Part shown: positions 7,954 to 16,289 of the stretch, in pieces
Layout: the number at the start of each line of letters is the position of its first letter
Numbering within the stretch: position 1 is the first letter of the stretch
NCBI GenBank assembly: GCA_024709225.1
Contig: JANJXC010000028.1
Coordinates: 1-43,986 of the forward strand
Length of the DNA stretch: 43,986 bases
Reading direction: 5' to 3'
From: Gammaproteobacteria bacterium
GTDB taxonomy: Bacteria; Pseudomonadota; Gammaproteobacteria; Thiohalomonadales; Thiohalomonadaceae
The notes under the pieces: model-generated
The model's input: only the letters and a program-made list of their open reading frames with translations
The model's database searches: none
Told to the model about the DNA's origin: nothing
Program-made: the position numbers and the translations under genes

Positions 7954-10153
7954 CCGACTCAGGTCATTGCGCGCGCGCCTGCACCTGCTGGTGGGACGGG
8001 CGTGGCAGCGTGTTGCCAGGATGGGCACATCGGGCTGGCAGGGGCCGCTGTTTCGTCGCGCACCGCCGAGCCTGGCGCGGCGCATTCTGGTGCTGCAGGT
8101 GGGATGGGCCATCGCCGTCTATGTGCTGGTCAGCGCCGGGCTGTGGTGGGGCACGGCACACATCATCGAGCAGAGTCTGCAACGGCAGGCCGAGGGATGG
8201 CTGGCGAAGGCCGATGAATTGGGCACGCCGCTGTTCGCCTCCGAGGAACGTTCGGCGGCACAGGCGCATCTGGACTACCTGCGCAATATTCCTGAAATTC
8301 TCAGCGTGCACTATTTCGACGCCTCCGGTGGCGAACTGGTGTATCAATACTGGCGCGACGGCGCCGAGATCAGGACGGTGCCGAGTCTGACTGCCCAGGA
8401 GCGGGCGGCGCTGCACAACACCGACGGCAGCGACAAGCCGATCCTGTTCGTGAAGGACGGCACGACCGCCACCTTCCGTGCCACCGCACCGATCTGGATA
8501 AAATCCTTGCGCCGTGATGGCCTGCTGGATTTTTCCCTGGATACGCAGACGCCGGAGATGGTGCAAACCATCGGCTTCATCACCATGCAGCTGGATTACG
8601 GGCGTTTCAATGCCGAGTTCGTCAAGCAGGCCCTGCGCATCAGCATCGCCATCGCCCTGTTGCTGCTGCTGTTCATGGTGATGGGGCGGACGATCATCCG
8701 CTGGGCCTTGCGGCCGCTCACCCGCCTGGAGGCACCGCTGGTGCGGCTGGCCAACGGCGAGATCGATGTGGAGGTTGAGAGCAGCGGCGATCACGAGATC
8801 GCGCAAATCGGGCGCGCGCTCAATACCACCATCAGCGCCTTGCGCGAGCGCGACGAAATCCTGCGTCGCATGGCCAGCCAGGATCCGCTCACCGGCCTGG
8901 CCAACCGCGGCTATTTCGACCAGGCGCTGCAGCATGAGCTGGAGGTGGTGGCTCAGCACGGCGGCAGCAGTGCACTGCTGTTTATCGACCTCGATCGCTT
9001 CAAGCAGATCAACGACAGTTACGGTCATGCCGCCGGCGATCGGCTGCTGATGCAGGTGGCCGAGCTGCTGCGCGGACGCATGCGCGAGTGCGACCTGATC
9101 GCGCGCTTTGGTGGTGATGAATTTACCGTGCTGGTACGCGGCGTCACGCGCCACGGCGCCACCGAGATCGCCGCCTCGCTGATTCAGCTGATGCAGGGGT
9201 TTCAATTCCACGAAGCGGGCGAGGTGCTGCACATCTACTTCAGCATCGGCGTCGCGGTCATTGACGACCCGGCGTGCTCCGCCCATGAAATTCTGCTGCG
9301 CGCCGACGCTGCCGCCAGCGAGGCGAAACGGCGTGGGCGCAATCGCTTCCAGGTCTATGACCGTGACGTGGTGGCGCGGGGCGACGAAACGGGCTGGCGC
9401 CAGCGCCTGCAGGGGCATCTGGATGCCAATGACCTGATCCTGAATTTCCAGCCGGTGATCGATCTGGCTTCCGGTCAGGTGGTGTGTCATGAGGTTCTGG
9501 TGCGCCTGCCCGATGGCGCCGGCGGCCTCATCGCCCCGGGCGCCTTTATGGCGGATGCCGAGCGTTACGGCATGATTGCGGAGATAGACCGGCAGGTGGT
9601 GCGCAAGGCCGTCGAGGCCCTGGCCGGCCTGCCCGACACCGCCGTGTTGTCCATCAACCTGGCGCAGCAGAGCCTGGAAGACGACAGTTTTCCGTTGTTT
9701 GTCAAGCAGTTGCTGCAGCAGCACCAGGTCGCGCCGCAACGGATCATGTTCGAGGTGGCGGAGCAGGTACTGAACCGTCACTTCGAGCGGGTGCGCGCAC
9801 AGCTTGATGCCCTTGCCGCCTGTGGTGCCGCGGTGGTCATCGATGATTTTGGCGCCGGCTTTGCCTCCCTGGCCTATCTCAAGCGCTGTGCCGCCTCCTG
9901 CATCAAGATCGACGGGCAGATGATGAGCGCGCTCAGGGAAGATCCGCTCGATCAGATCGCCATCCGCGCCATTGCCGAGACCGCAGCGGCACGCGGTATC
10001 CGCACCGTGGCCAAGTTTGCGCCCGATGAGCAGACGTTGACCCTGCTCGCCCGGTTGGGCATCGGTTATGCCCAGGGCAATCTGATTTGCCCACCGGAAG
10101 CGGCGGTGGGTGCGCTGGCTACGCAGAGGCCCCCGCGGGTGAAAAAGGTGTAG
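7940..10153 (+). CDS. Membrane HAMP-GGDEF-EAL protein with altered EAL domain
   Basis: A 737-residue cyclic-di-GMP signalling protein. Order: membrane helix at about 50-72, a periplasmic sensor of about 160 residues, a second helix near 235-255, a HAMP domain (ALRPLTRLEAPLVRLANG), a GGDEF domain and an EAL-type domain. The GGDEF motif is intact at 391-395 and preceded by RECD, an RxxD inhibitory site five residues upstream, so cyclase activity with product feedback is plausible. The EAL motif reads EVL (518-520). The N, E, DDFG and K positions look kept, but the usual VAEG-type glutamate is K692 in VAKFAPDE, so phosphodiesterase activity is doubtful and c-di-GMP binding may be its role. It overlaps the upstream lipoprotein gene by 14 nt, which suggests a two-part sensor. 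Confidence 0.92.
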   Translation: MSPNNRLRSLRARLHLLVGRAWQRVARMGTSGWQGPLFRRAPPSLARRILVLQVGWAIAVYVLVSAGLWWGTAHIIEQSLQRQAEGWLAKADELGTPLFASEERSAAQAHLDYLRNIPEILSVHYFDASGGELVYQYWRDGAEIRTVPSLTAQERAALHNTDGSDKPILFVKDGTTATFRATAPIWIKSLRRDGLLDFSLDTQTPEMVQTIGFITMQLDYGRFNAEFVKQALRISIAIALLLLLFMVMGRTIIRWALRPLTRLEAPLVRLANGEIDVEVESSGDHEIAQIGRALNTTISALRERDEILRRMASQDPLTGLANRGYFDQALQHELEVVAQHGGSSALLFIDLDRFKQINDSYGHAAGDRLLMQVAELLRGRMRECDLIARFGGDEFTVLVRGVTRHGATEIAASLIQLMQGFQFHEAGEVLHIYFSIGVAVIDDPACSAHEILLRADAAASEAKRRGRNRFQVYDRDVVARGDETGWRQRLQGHLDANDLILNFQPVIDLASGQVVCHEVLVRLPDGAGGLIAPGAFMADAERYGMIAEIDRQVVRKAVEALAGLPDTAVLSINLAQQSLEDDSFPLFVKQLLQQHQVAPQRIMFEVAEQVLNRHFERVRAQLDALAACGAAVVIDDFGAGFASLAYLKRCAASCIKIDGQMMSALREDPLDQIAIRAIAETAAARGIRTVAKFAPDEQTLTLLARLGIGYAQGNLICPPEAAVGALATQRPPRVKKV

Positions 10154-10194
10154 GGCATCCGGCGCGGACGCGTCACGTCATTCTTCGGGCCCAC

Positions 10195-10229
10195 AAAAAG
10201 AAACGGGCCGGCAAGACCGGCCCGTTTTT
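10195..10229. terminator. Bidirectional intrinsic terminator
   Basis: Hairpin AACGGGCCGG / CCGGCCCGTT with a five-base loop, a T5 run on the plus side and a T-rich run on the minus side. It sits between the convergent GGDEF/EAL and DEAD-box helicase genes and can serve both. Confidence 0.9.
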
Positions 10230-10250
10230 GCTGCAGGCAGAAATTACCGC

Positions 10251-11567
10251 TTAGCCGTGGCGGGTGCCGCTGTGGCGCTGCTGCTGCGGTCCCTTCTTCT
10301 TGTTCTGATCCCACTTGTGCTTGTCACCGAAGCGGCTGCCGCTGCCGCCCGGCTTGCCGTTGCGCGGTGCGCCGTTGGGACGGCGGCCATCCTTCTTGAA
10401 GCCGCCTTCCGGACGCGGCCGGGTCTCGGCACGGGTCGGCTCCAGGCCAGCGATGACGTGACGTTCCAGGGCCTGGCCGGTGAGCTTCTCGATGCGGCCG
10501 AGCAGGAAACGCTCCTGCGGACCGACGATGGAGACGGCGATGCCGGAGGCGCCGCCGCGGCCGGTGCGGCCGATGCGGTGCACGTAATCCTCGGCCTGCA
10601 TCGGCAGGTCGAAGTTGATGACGTGGGACAGGCCCTTGATGTCGAGGCCGCGGGCGGCCACATCGGTGGCGACGAGGACGCGGACGTGGCCGCGCTTCAT
10701 GCGCTCGATGGTGCGCTGGCGCTGCTTCTGGTGCATGTCGCCGTGCAGGGCGGCGCTGGAGTGACCTTCATCCTCCAGCTGCATGGCCAGCTCGTCGGCG
10801 CCGCGCTTGGTGGCGGTGAACACCACGCACTGCGACAGCGCGGCGTCGTTCAGCAGGTGCTGCAGCAGGGCGCGCTTGTGCTTGAAGTCATCGGCCAGGT
10901 GGATGCGCTGCTCGATGGACTCGTGCTTGACCTTGACGCCGGCGACCTGCACCGAGGCCGGGTCGCGCAGCAGGCGCTGGGCGACGCGCTGGATGTTGCC
11001 TTCCAGGGTGGCGGAGAACAGCAGGGTCTGGCGGTCGGCCGGGGCGGCGGCGGCGATCTGGTCGACGTCGTCGATGAAGCCCATGTCCAGCATGCGGTCG
11101 GCCTCGTCCAGCACCAGCAGTTCCAGGCGGCTGAAGTCGATGCGGCCACGGTTCATGTGGTCGATGAGGCGGCCCGGGGTGGCGATGAGGAAGTCCACCG
11201 GACGCTCCAGCAGCTTGAGCTGCGGGCCATAGGGTTCGCCGCCGACGATGGAACCGGCGCGCACGCGCTGCTGGCGGCCGAAGTCGTTGATGGCGCCGGT
11301 GACCTGCTGGGCCAGCTCGCGGGTCGGGGTCAGCACCAGCACGCGCGGACCGCGGCCGTGGACCTTGGAGGGTTCCAGCAGGCGCTGCAGGGCGGGCAGC
11401 ACGAAGGCGGCGGTCTTGCCGGTGCCGGTCTGGGCCGAGGCCATCAGGTCGCGGCCGGCCAGGGCGACCGGGATCGCCTGGCGCTGGATTTCGGTGGGTT
11501 CGCTGAAACCGCAGGCCTGGACGGCCTGCAACAGGGATGCATCAAGATTCAGGGACGAAAATGACAA
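10251..11567 (-). CDS. rhlE: DEAD-box ATP-dependent RNA helicase, RhlE type
   Basis: Cytoplasmic RNA helicase acting in RNA remodelling, ribosome assembly or decay. The Q motif (GFSEPTEIQRQAIPVAL), motif I AQTGTGKT (45-52), motif II DEAD (VLDEADRML), motif III SAT and motif VI HRIGRTGRGG are all present. A basic, Gly/Asn/Lys-rich C-terminal tail of about 60 residues is typical of the RhlE branch. I place the start at a TTG (11565-11567) because AGAGG lies 8 nt upstream and translation then begins MSFSSLNLD, the usual family N-terminus. The ATG at 11618 has no RBS and would add 17 residues unlike the family. The symbol is by subgroup resemblance; a paralog such as DbpA or SrmB is less likely. 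A long leader precedes it. Confidence 0.93.
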   Translation of the reverse strand: MSFSSLNLDASLLQAVQACGFSEPTEIQRQAIPVALAGRDLMASAQTGTGKTAAFVLPALQRLLEPSKVHGRGPRVLVLTPTRELAQQVTGAINDFGRQQRVRAGSIVGGEPYGPQLKLLERPVDFLIATPGRLIDHMNRGRIDFSRLELLVLDEADRMLDMGFIDDVDQIAAAAPADRQTLLFSATLEGNIQRVAQRLLRDPASVQVAGVKVKHESIEQRIHLADDFKHKRALLQHLLNDAALSQCVVFTATKRGADELAMQLEDEGHSSAALHGDMHQKQRQRTIERMKRGHVRVLVATDVAARGLDIKGLSHVINFDLPMQAEDYVHRIGRTGRGGASGIAVSIVGPQERFLLGRIEKLTGQALERHVIAGLEPTRAETRPRPEGGFKKDGRRPNGAPRNGKPGGSGSRFGDKHKWDQNKKKGPQQQRHSGTRHG

Positions 11568-11920
11568 AATAGTATCCTCTTCCGCCTGCCACAGGCGAAA
11601 TTCTGCATGGTGAACCAATGGATTAAGGAAGCCGCGGCCCGATTCGCCAAGAATCGACCAATGGTTTCCTAGGGGAGTGTCAGCGCTGTGGCAGCGTACA
11701 CGCCGGGTTCCAGGGTTAGGGGCAGTCAGGTTACCTGCCCAAACGTCGCCAACCGGAAGAACCTGCGCTTACTGCCAGGGGGAAGGTCAGAGACGGGCCT
11801 CATCCATATCGAGGCTGGCGCGGACTATACAGGAAGGCGCAGAGAAAAGAAACAAGAGAAAAGAGACAAGGCCCGAGCGGCCGTTACTTTTCTCTTGTTT
11901 CCTGCCTCTTTCCGCTGGCG
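11568..11920 (-). promoter_or_regulatory. Long structured leader and candidate promoter of the DEAD-box helicase
   Basis: 353 nt without a supported gene. On the minus strand a TATAGT -10-like box (11829-11824) would give an RNA starting near 11817 and a leader of about 250 nt. The leader can form GATTC-GCCAA-GAATC (11641 region) and carries CCATTGGT twice. Helicases of this family often have long regulated 5' leaders in other bacteria; whether this one is regulated is inference. The part nearest narL holds a separate inverted repeat. Confidence 0.4.
11849..11901 (-). terminator. 15-bp inverted repeat after narL, probable terminator
   Basis: GAAACAAGAGAAAAG at 11849-11863 and its exact complement at 11887-11901, with a 23-nt GC-rich loop. 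It lies 19 nt beyond the narL stop codon. On the minus strand the distal arm is pyrimidine-rich and continues as TTTTCTCT, so it is most likely the narXL terminator. The arms are unusually A/G-rich for this genome. Confidence 0.55.
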
Positions 11921-12568
11921 TTAGCGCCCGCGTCCGGTGACCGCCCACACCGCCGCTTCGACGCGGGAGCGCAGGTTGAGCTTCTTCAGCAGGTGCTTGA
12001 CGTGGACCTTGACCGTGCCCTCGGTGATGTTGAGCTCGCGGGCGATGTGCTTGTTGCTGAGGCCATGGGCGACCAGCTCCAGGATCTGGCGTTCCCGGTC
12101 GGTGAGGCCGGCGGAATCCTCGTCCCGCGGATGGGGTTCCTCGCACAGGGCATGGGCCAGCAGCTCGGTGAGATTTTCGCTGATCACCAGGCGCCCGCCG
12201 GCCGCCTGACGCAGGCTGTCGAGGATATGCTCCGGTTCCATGTCCTTGAGCAGATAACCATCGGCGCCGGCGCGCAGGGCGGCGACCACGTTGTCCTCAT
12301 TGTCGGACACGGTGAGCATGATGACGCGCGAGTCGAGGTCTGCTGCCTTGATGGCCTTGAGGGTCTCGATACCGTCCATGCCCTTCATGTTGAGGTCGAG
12401 CAGGATCAGATCCGGCTGCAGTTCCTGGGCCCTGGCAAAACCCTCTTCACCCGATGCGGCCTCGCCGACCAGCGTCAGCGTCGCATCCATCGCGATGAGG
12501 TCGGCCACCCCCTTGCGGAACAACGGGTGATCGTCGATCACCAGCAGGGTGTGGTTTGGTTCATTCAT
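11921..12568 (-). CDS. narL: NarL/FixJ-family response regulator
   Basis: A 215-residue DNA-binding response regulator. The receiver domain has the acidic pair D12-D13, phospho-acceptor D58 in LILLDLNMKGMDG, the T/S switch in MLTVSDNEDN and the conserved Lys in GYLLKDMEP. A LuxR-type helix-turn-helix follows: LTDRERQILELVAHGLSNKHIARELNITEGTV, then KVHVKHLLKKL. The sequence is very close to enteric NarL. It overlaps narX by 4 nt (ATGA), so the pair is translationally coupled and is expected to answer nitrate/nitrite. No nitrate-respiration structural genes lie in the window, so its targets are elsewhere. Confidence 0.93.
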   Translation of the reverse strand: MNEPNHTLLVIDDHPLFRKGVADLIAMDATLTLVGEAASGEEGFARAQELQPDLILLDLNMKGMDGIETLKAIKAADLDSRVIMLTVSDNEDNVVAALRAGADGYLLKDMEPEHILDSLRQAAGGRLVISENLTELLAHALCEEPHPRDEDSAGLTDRERQILELVAHGLSNKHIARELNITEGTVKVHVKHLLKKLNLRSRVEAAVWAVTGRGR

Positions 12569-14532
12569 AGTGAGTTTCCTCCGTTCGGCACGATCGATTG
12601 CGGCATGGTGCGATGTATGGGGGTGAAGACGATTTGCACGCGGGTGCCGCCGTTCGGGCGCCGCGTGGCGGTGATGCGGCCGCCCAGGCTATGGGCACGT
12701 TCGCTCATGATGGCGAGGCCGTAGTGGTGACGGCGTTCGGCCTCGTCGGGTATGCCGAGGCCGTCGTCCTCCACCGTGACCACCACATCACCGCTGGCGT
12801 CGTAATCAAGACGGATTTCGGCGTGGTTGGCCTGGGCATGACGTACCACGTTGGAGATGGCCTCGCGCACCACCTGCAGCACGTGGATCTCCTCGTTGGG
12901 CGTGAGTTGGGTGGTATGCAGGTGATTGATGAGCGCGATATTCAGCGCGCTGCGCTCACGTATTTCACGCACTGTTTCCTCCAGGGCGGAGCTCAAGCCG
13001 CGACCGTCCATGCGCAGGCGGAAGGTGGTGAGCAGTTCACGCAGTTCGCGGTAGGCGCTGTTGATGCCGTCACGCAATTCCTGCAGGATGGCTTGGGCCG
13101 GCGCTGCACTCTGCGTCTGCGGCAGTGCCGCCGCCAGGCGACTGACCTGGATCTTCATGTAGGACAGGGATTGTGCCAGTGAGTCGTGCAGCTCGCGGGC
13201 AATCACGCTGCGCTCCTCCAGCAGGGCCAGGCGCCGGCTCTGCGTGGTGCGCTGGGCGATATTGATGGCCAGACCGATGTGATCCGCCACCGCCTCCAGC
13301 AGGCGGGTCTGCCAGTCCTGCAGTTCCGTATCCTGCGGCAGCTCCATCAGCAGCACGCCGTACTGCTGCTCCTGATCGGTAATCGGGATGGACAGTACCC
13401 GCAGCGGCTGGCGCGGCTCGCGCACGATCTCCACTACGTGGGTGAGTCCGTCGTCGAAACAGGCCTGGCAGTTGGTTGGATGGCAGAGATCGATCCCCTC
13501 GGTCTGTGGCGCGCGGGTGGTGGCCAGCTTGATCGCATGATTCTTGTGATAACCGGCCAGGCAGATGGTGCCGGGGCCGACGCCGATGATATTTTCGATC
13601 TTGCCCAGCAGCTGCGTATAGGTGGCGTCCGCCAACGGCGCCTCGTTGAGCCAGCGGGTGGTGTTGTACAGCAGTTCCAGCGAACGGTTGCTGCGTTCCA
13701 GGTCGGCGGTCTTCTGTTGCACCCGCGCCTCCAGATCGGCATACATCTTGGACAGGTCCTCGGCCATGACGTTGAAGGCGTGGCTGAGGTTGCCCAGCTC
13801 GTCATCATTCACCGGATGGGTGCGTACGGAGAAGTCGCCGCGCCGCGCCGCTTCGGCGCAGGTGAGCAGATTGCGCAGCGGCACCAGCACGTCGGTGTGC
13901 ATCAGATACATGGTGATGAACACCACGCCGATGGTGAGAAACAACGATGACACCTGGATCAGGCGCAGCAGCTGGATGTTGGACTCCGCCTCGATTTCCA
14001 GCAGGTGCACCAGGTGGTCGATGTCGGCGACGAAGCGGTCGACGATGGCCAGATAGCGCTGTTTGAGCGCAAAGTGCGCCTGTTCCAGCTGCTCGGCATA
14101 GTAGCTGTTGGGACCGTGCAGCATGGACAGATCATGGGTGACGGTGTTGATGTAGGCGAACAGCACCGGGCGGATGCTGCGCTTCCAGTGGCTATGGATG
14201 TGGTCATAGACCTGGCGTGCCTCCTTGCTTTCATTGCCCGGAATCATGCTGGTGAGGCGCGGACTGGTGAGGCGGTGTTCGAATTCGTCCATCAGTTGCC
14301 GGGTGATGCGGGTGGCCTCCTGGCTGTCGATATCCTGACGGCGGGCCAGGGAGGAGGCGATGCGATAGGACTGCATGCGCAGGGAGCCGGCCTGGTTGAT
14401 GGCGGCGGCGGCGCCCTGCGTGGTCTCGGCGATGATGACTGAACTGAGCATCCCCATGAAGGCGAGGGCCGTGATGGTGGCCATCGCCAGCCCCATGCGC
14501 AACAGCAGTGATTTCTCAAAAACCTGCTTCAT
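12565..14532 (-). CDS. narX: Nitrate/nitrite sensor histidine kinase, NarX type
   Basis: A 655-residue membrane kinase. There is an N-terminal helix (about 12-34), a helical periplasmic sensor containing AAINQAGSLRMQSYRIA, which matches the NarX/NarQ P-box that binds nitrate, then a second helix (about 190-210), HAMP, a coiled linker and a GAF-like central module. That module contains C-x4-C-x2-C in LCHPTNCQACFDDG, like the NarX Cys cluster. The HisKA_3 domain has H449 in ARELHDSLAQS. The ATPase has the N box in VVREAISNVVRHAQANH and G boxes VEDDGLGIP and HYGLAIMSERA. It would phosphorylate NarL. It is somewhat longer than the E. coli protein. Confidence 0.92.
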   Translation of the reverse strand: MKQVFEKSLLLRMGLAMATITALAFMGMLSSVIIAETTQGAAAAINQAGSLRMQSYRIASSLARRQDIDSQEATRITRQLMDEFEHRLTSPRLTSMIPGNESKEARQVYDHIHSHWKRSIRPVLFAYINTVTHDLSMLHGPNSYYAEQLEQAHFALKQRYLAIVDRFVADIDHLVHLLEIEAESNIQLLRLIQVSSLFLTIGVVFITMYLMHTDVLVPLRNLLTCAEAARRGDFSVRTHPVNDDELGNLSHAFNVMAEDLSKMYADLEARVQQKTADLERSNRSLELLYNTTRWLNEAPLADATYTQLLGKIENIIGVGPGTICLAGYHKNHAIKLATTRAPQTEGIDLCHPTNCQACFDDGLTHVVEIVREPRQPLRVLSIPITDQEQQYGVLLMELPQDTELQDWQTRLLEAVADHIGLAINIAQRTTQSRRLALLEERSVIARELHDSLAQSLSYMKIQVSRLAAALPQTQSAAPAQAILQELRDGINSAYRELRELLTTFRLRMDGRGLSSALEETVREIRERSALNIALINHLHTTQLTPNEEIHVLQVVREAISNVVRHAQANHAEIRLDYDASGDVVVTVEDDGLGIPDEAERRHHYGLAIMSERAHSLGGRITATRRPNGGTRVQIVFTPIHRTMPQSIVPNGGNSL

Positions 14533-14735
14533 AGTTCGGTACTTTCCCGGAACGAGAGGGTAGCTTAGCCTGTTGGGTCGTGCGAGACATAGACCTTTGC
14601 GTCCGGTTTCTTGGCGCGCCGCAGGTTTGCCGCCACCGTCAGGCGCGTGGTTGCGACAGCGGCCGGCGCCATCTGCCTTTTCGTCGGCTTTCGTATAGAC
14701 TCGGCGAGGTGCAGGACCGTAGAAGGGGGAACGGC

Positions 14736-15239
14736 ATGGACGTATTGCTGGTGCGGCACGCCAAGGCAGAGGAGCGTGAGATATTTGCCCTGACCGGGGC
14801 GGAGGATGCCCTGCGGCCCCTCACCCGCCGCGGGGCCAAGGAGATGCGCAAGGTAGCCAAGGCCCTGCATCATCTGCTGCCGCAGGTCGATGTCTTGGCC
14901 AGCAGCCCGCTGTTGCGGGCCCTGCAGACCGCAGACATTCTGGCCGCGCGCTACGGCGGCAGGGTGCTGCAATTGCCGCAGCTGGCACCGGGCCACGAAC
15001 CGGCCCAGGTGTTGACCTGGCTGCGCAGCCAGGGAGACAACCCCTGCGTGGCGCTGGTCGGCCATGAACCGGACCTGGGTGCACTCGCCTCCTGGCTGCT
15101 GGCCGGCGGCAGGCACGGTTTCATGCCGCTGAAGAAGGGCGGGGCCTGTCTGCTGCGCATGAACGATGGCATCAAGGATGGCAAGGCCGAGCTGGTGTGG
15201 GCGCTGCCGCCGGCCCTGTTGCGCGACCTCGCCGACTAG
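14736..15239 (+). CDS. sixA: SixA-type phosphohistidine phosphatase
   Basis: A 167-residue histidine-phosphatase-superfamily protein. The catalytic RHG-like motif is RHAKAEE (H8), and the second catalytic His is in ALVGHEPDLGALASWLL, both as in SixA, which removes phosphate from phosphohistidine on proteins. The ATG at 14736 has a good AAGGGGGA RBS; the open frame extends upstream, but those residues do not resemble the family. A TATAGA box at 14694-14699 could be its -10. It ends one base before the CHAD gene and thus forms an operon with it. The protein substrate is unknown; phosphotransfer proteins such as NPr/HPr or an Hpt domain are candidates. Confidence 0.93.
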   Translation: MDVLLVRHAKAEEREIFALTGAEDALRPLTRRGAKEMRKVAKALHHLLPQVDVLASSPLLRALQTADILAARYGGRVLQLPQLAPGHEPAQVLTWLRSQGDNPCVALVGHEPDLGALASWLLAGGRHGFMPLKKGGACLLRMNDGIKDGKAELVWALPPALLRDLAD

Positions 15240-15240
15240 C

Positions 15241-16200
15241 ATGACCCTGCTGGCCCAATTGCCCTTGCCACAGGCGCTGGCGCTGCTGGCCAACGGCTAT
15301 CTCGACGAGGCCCTGGCAGCGGTGCAGCGGTTGGACGATGCCGCCGATGAGGAGGCGCTGCACGATACGCGGGTGGCACTGCGCCGGCTGCACAGCCTGA
15401 TGCGCGCCTACCGCAGCGAGTTTGCCCCGGCGGTGCCGCGCAAGCTGCGCCGCGCGGTGCGGCGCCTGGCCCGTGCCAGCAATCCGGCACGCGATGCCGA
15501 GGTGCAGCAGGCCTGGGTCTTGCGCCAGGGCCATGGCCTCACCCCGGTGCAGCAGGAGGGTTATCGCTGGCTGCTGGCGCGCCTGCAGCCGGCCGCGCTG
15601 CTGGAGCTGGAGCAGGCCCTGCAGCGTGGCGTGAAGCGTCTCGCACGCCGGTTGCGCCCCCATCTCAAGGTCCTGGTGGACAGCGGCGACAGTGCCACAC
15701 GCTACGCCGCCGCCTGCGCGGCGCATGCTGAGCCGCTGGGCAGGGAGGTCCTGGCGGCCCTGGCCGTCGTCGCCGGCCCGGGCGATGTGGGCGGCGCCCA
15801 TGCCGCGCGCATCCTGGTCAAGCGCTTGCGCTATCTGCTGGCACCCTTGCGCAATGATGGCCCGGCCTGCGAGCACGCCGTGGCGGTGTTGCGTCTGTTG
15901 CAGGACCTGCTCGGCGACCTGCATGACCGTCAGGTGCTGGCCGAACAGCTGCGCGACAGCGCCGCCGCGGCCGCCGCGCTGCACGTCCGTACCCTGTTCG
16001 ATGCCGCTCCCCGCCAGCCCGCGGCCTGGCGCGCGCCGCAGTTGCCGGGGCTGCTGGTCCTGGCGGCGCGGAATCATGACGGCGTCCTTGCCTGCCATGC
16101 CGCGCTGCGGCAGAACTTCCTGGACCGGCTGGAGCCGGTGCTGCGCCAGCCCCTGCTGGGCGCACTGCTGGAGTTGCGCGAGACGGGCGGGGGAACGTGA
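15241..16200 (+). CDS. CHAD domain protein (polyphosphate-binding helical domain)
   Basis: A 319-residue, all-helical, Arg/His-rich protein. DEEALHDTRVALRRLHSLMRAY and the second-half partner HAARILVKRLRYLLAPL are the two paired CHAD signatures (H-x-x-R-V-x-x-R-R-L and K-x-L-R-Y). Basic residues on these helices bind polyphosphate in characterised CHAD proteins. There is no attached CYTH/ygiF domain, so this is a stand-alone CHAD protein. It follows sixA by one base and precedes ppx/gppA by 89 nt on the same strand, which supports a role in polyphosphate biology. Near 16238-16262 an inverted repeat (GCCGCTT / AAGCGGC) lies between it and ppx. Confidence 0.9.
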   Translation: MTLLAQLPLPQALALLANGYLDEALAAVQRLDDAADEEALHDTRVALRRLHSLMRAYRSEFAPAVPRKLRRAVRRLARASNPARDAEVQQAWVLRQGHGLTPVQQEGYRWLLARLQPAALLELEQALQRGVKRLARRLRPHLKVLVDSGDSATRYAAACAAHAEPLGREVLAALAVVAGPGDVGGAHAARILVKRLRYLLAPLRNDGPACEHAVAVLRLLQDLLGDLHDRQVLAEQLRDSAAAAAALHVRTLFDAAPRQPAAWRAPQLPGLLVLAARNHDGVLACHAALRQNFLDRLEPVLRQPLLGALLELRETGGGT

Positions 16201-16237
16201 GATTGCGCCGTCGCTGCGCGCTGACGAAACACGTTAC

Positions 16238-16262
16238 GCCGCTTTCGATTATCATAAGCGGC
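16238..16262. repeat. Short inverted repeat between CHAD gene and ppx/gppA
   Basis: GCCGCTT (16238-16244) and AAGCGGC (16256-16262), an 11-nt AT-rich loop, 28 nt before the ppx/gppA start. It could be an attenuating hairpin or part of a promoter. No T tract follows. Confidence 0.4.
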
Positions 16263-16289
16263 CCTGATGATTGAAACCCGCCAAGATCC

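Noticed and set aside
7964..9781. A 605-codon minus-strand frame
   Set aside because: Antisense to the GGDEF/EAL gene; Gln/His-rich translation with no domain.
10257..11564. A 435-codon plus-strand frame
   Set aside because: Antisense to the DEAD-box helicase; composition-driven open frame.
11688..11924. Plus-strand 78-codon frame in the helicase leader
   Set aside because: No RBS, no motif, runs through the narL terminator repeat.
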